Source of the DNA: an uncultured Lachnospiraceae bacterium
GTDB taxonomy: Bacteria; Bacillota; Clostridia; Lachnospirales; Lachnospiraceae
DNA length: 23,367 bases
Direction of reading: 5' to 3'
NCBI GenBank assembly: GCA_910580005.1
Contig: CAJTXH010000035.1
Location: 1 to 23,367, forward strand
Shown: piece after piece, positions 22,068 to 23,367 of the stretch
Layout of the letters: each line of letters begins with the position of its first letter
Numbering within the stretch: the first letter of the stretch is position 1
Notes under the pieces: model-generated
Told to the model about the DNA's origin: nothing
What the model saw: only the letters and a program-made list of their open reading frames with translations
Database searches by the model: none
Position numbers and translations under genes: made by a program

Positions 22068-22982
22068 ATGGCATTGTTATCCAGGATATATAGCATGTGC
22101 CTGCTTTCTATTGAGGATATTACTTCAATGGCAGGCAGTGAAATTGAACTTGAAGATGTAGGAAAAGTTATAAATTCAGAGGTTTCCAGTGAAGAAAAAA
22201 CTAATTTTATTATACAGTATATACTGGCACAGAGAGAACCTCTTTTAAACTTTTTAAAAACACTGGTATTTGCTTTAATTGTATTTTTAATTGGCAGGAG
22301 AATTGTCAAAGGACTGCTTAGAATGACTAACAGGGCTATGGAGCGCAAGGAAGTAGAAGTAAGCATACAGAAGTTTGGAATGTCATTTGCCGGTTTTGCA
22401 TACAATATCCTTCTGGTATTTATTGTTGCGGGTATACTTGGGGTTGGTACAAGCTCAATAGTTGCAATGCTTGGCTCAGCAGGGCTTGCCATAGGGCTTG
22501 CCTTGCAGGACAGTATGTCAAACCTTGCAGGCGGTGTGCTTATACTTTTGCTTAAGCCATTTAAAGTAGGCGATTATATTATTACATCAGGCGAAGAAGG
22601 TACAGTTACAAGCATAGATATTTTTTATACAAGAATACATACTACTGACAATAAGGTTATAGTAATCCCGAACGGGACAATATCTAGTTCAAATGTCACT
22701 AATACTTCAAACCAGCAGGAAAGAATGCTGATACTGGATTTTATGGTGCATTACAGTGCCAGGACTTCAGATGTCAGGAAGCTGGTATTAGAAATACTCC
22801 AGAAAGAAGAGCATATATGCCAGGATAAGGATATGAGTGTTGTTATATGTGCATTAAACCCATTGCGTGTAAAGATGCAGGCTAAAGCCTGGGTTAAAAA
22901 CAGTGAGTACTGGCCTACAAGGTTTGCCCTGTTTGAAAAGATTAAAGATACACTTACGGAAAATGGAATTGATATTTCATAA
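22068..22982 (+). CDS. MscS-family mechanosensitive ion channel
   Basis: A 304-residue small-conductance mechanosensitive channel that opens on membrane tension and releases solutes after osmotic downshift. After an N-terminal region it has three membrane segments; the last is the Gly/Ala-rich pore helix (MLGSAGLAIGLALQDSMSN), followed by the beta domain (PFKVGDYI, VIPNGTISSSNVTN) and the C-terminal alpha/beta domain. The start is uncertain: ATG 22068 has a weak AGGCAGG upstream, ATG 22128 has GAGG at 22113-22116, and an in-frame ATG at 22011 would overlap glgB. The length is close to E. coli MscS (286). Probably read together with glgB. No selectivity can be inferred. Confidence 0.9.
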   Translation: MALLSRIYSMCLLSIEDITSMAGSEIELEDVGKVINSEVSSEEKTNFIIQYILAQREPLLNFLKTLVFALIVFLIGRRIVKGLLRMTNRAMERKEVEVSIQKFGMSFAGFAYNILLVFIVAGILGVGTSSIVAMLGSAGLAIGLALQDSMSNLAGGVLILLLKPFKVGDYIITSGEEGTVTSIDIFYTRIHTTDNKVIVIPNGTISSSNVTNTSNQQERMLILDFMVHYSARTSDVRKLVLEILQKEEHICQDKDMSVVICALNPLRVKMQAKAWVKNSEYWPTRFALFEKIKDTLTENGIDIS

Positions 22983-23003
22983 CATGTGTTGTACAATTAT
23001 TGC

Positions 23004-23085
23004 AACAGTCCGGCTACCGTCAATATTATGAGGGCATCATGCTTGCATGAATGAACACATAATGCAGACGATGGACTGGACTGTT
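23004..23085 (+). promoter_or_regulatory. structured leader RNA before the CorA-family gene, candidate riboswitch
   Basis: AACAGTCC (23004-23011) pairs with GGACTGTT (23078-23085). Nested inside are CGTC/GACG (23018-23021 with 23067-23070), ATTATG/CATAAT (23025-23030 with 23058-23063) and TCATG/CATGA (23037-23041 with 23046-23050). Purine-rich internal loops (AGGG opposite AACA) separate the stems. GGACTG occurs twice in tandem at 23073-23083, so the outer stem has an alternative register. The structure lies 28 bases before the GTG of a metal transporter. A metal-sensing leader is plausible; it does not match the M-box riboswitch as I remember it. Confidence 0.5.
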
Positions 23086-23113
23086 ACTAGAAACAGAAAG
23101 CTGGTGAGATAAA

Positions 23114-23367
23114 GTGGTAAAGTATTATAAGACAGATGACAGGAAAATACATGAAGAAAGCGGGCCAGCAGACGGGGTATGGATAGATATGTATAACCCT
23201 ACAATAGCAGAAGGGGAAGAAATAGCTAAAAAGCTTGGCATAGACATAAGTGACCTTCTTGCACCGCTGGATGATGAGGAAAGTTCGCGTATTGAGCTTG
23301 AGGATGGCTACACTCTTATACTTGTGGATATCCCGGCGCTTGAAATCAGGCATGATAAGGAAGCTTA
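23114..23367 (+). CDS. CorA-family divalent metal transporter, N-terminal part
   Basis: The first 84 codons of a gene that runs off the window. The N-terminal cytoplasmic domain pattern of CorA proteins is visible: VWIDMYNPT near residue 23, then EEIAKKLGIDISDLLAPLDD, SSRIELEDGYTLILVDIP and later residues. The membrane end with the GMN motif lies outside the window, so the metal (Mg, Co or Ni) cannot be judged. The start is GTG 23114 with GGTGAG upstream. The structured leader directly before it suggests RNA-level control. Confidence 0.8.
   Translation, partial: MVKYYKTDDRKIHEESGPADGVWIDMYNPTIAEGEEIAKKLGIDISDLLAPLDDEESSRIELEDGYTLILVDIPALEIRHDKEA

Noticed and set aside
23004..23085. M-box magnesium riboswitch before corA
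   Set aside because: The conserved M-box sequence blocks that I remember are absent and the layout is one long interrupted hairpin rather than a three-helix bundle. Kept only as an unclassified leader.
1..23367. tRNA or rRNA genes, CRISPR arrays and insertion sequences with DDE transposases
   Set aside because: I looked for cloverleaf-type sequences, regularly spaced repeats and transposase motifs and saw none. The only mobile-element enzymes are the tyrosine and serine recombinases.

Overview
The window looks like chromosome from a low-GC Clostridia member, most likely Lachnospiraceae. The reasons are AT-rich spacers, AGG-rich arginine coding, strong GGAGG-type ribosome binding sites, frequent GTG/TTG starts, and families common in that group (DUF5685, an Amt-PII fusion, DUF3791/DUF3990). 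This assignment rests on gene content and style only.

Left part (1 to about 10,440) is an accessory, mobile region. It starts with a complete XerC/D-like tyrosine recombinase (211-1134). An 830-base stretch without a credible gene follows, containing a strong inverted repeat (1331-1374), then a small unknown ORF (1968-2213). Next comes a tight array of three different large serine recombinases (2350-4008, 4009-5700, 5690-7261). Just upstream of the array lies a 56-bp imperfect palindrome (2284-2339) that runs into the ribosome binding site of the first recombinase. After the array there is a small toxin-antitoxin and relic zone. It holds an antitoxin-like gene with a PIN-domain toxin (7638-8283), a mosaic of broken fragments (8303-8847), a three-gene DUF3791/DUF3990/small-protein cluster (8871-9801), a small orphan conserved gene (9939-10160), and a frameshifted relic (10226-10434). 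Part of the mosaic is a deleted copy of the first recombinase and its leader, so this region has been rearranged.

Right part (about 10,440 to the end) reads as ordinary chromosome. It contains dtd on the minus strand with its own terminator; a co-directional overlapping cluster of DUF5685, a J-domain protein, a membrane protein and an HD hydrolase (11130-13420); a secreted M14 zinc carboxypeptidase (13458-15536); and an ammonium transporter fused to a PII domain behind a strong promoter and a promoter-proximal terminator hairpin (15624-17498). These are followed by an unknown minus-strand gene (17600-18256), a DUF1015 protein, glycogen branching enzyme glgB, an MscS-type channel, and the 5' end of a CorA-family metal transporter preceded by a structured leader.

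The items most worth follow-up are the recombinase trio with its palindrome, the relic mosaic that matches it, the DUF3791/DUF3990 triad, and the two structured leaders (ammonium transporter and CorA). No computation was run; all pairings and frames were read by eye.
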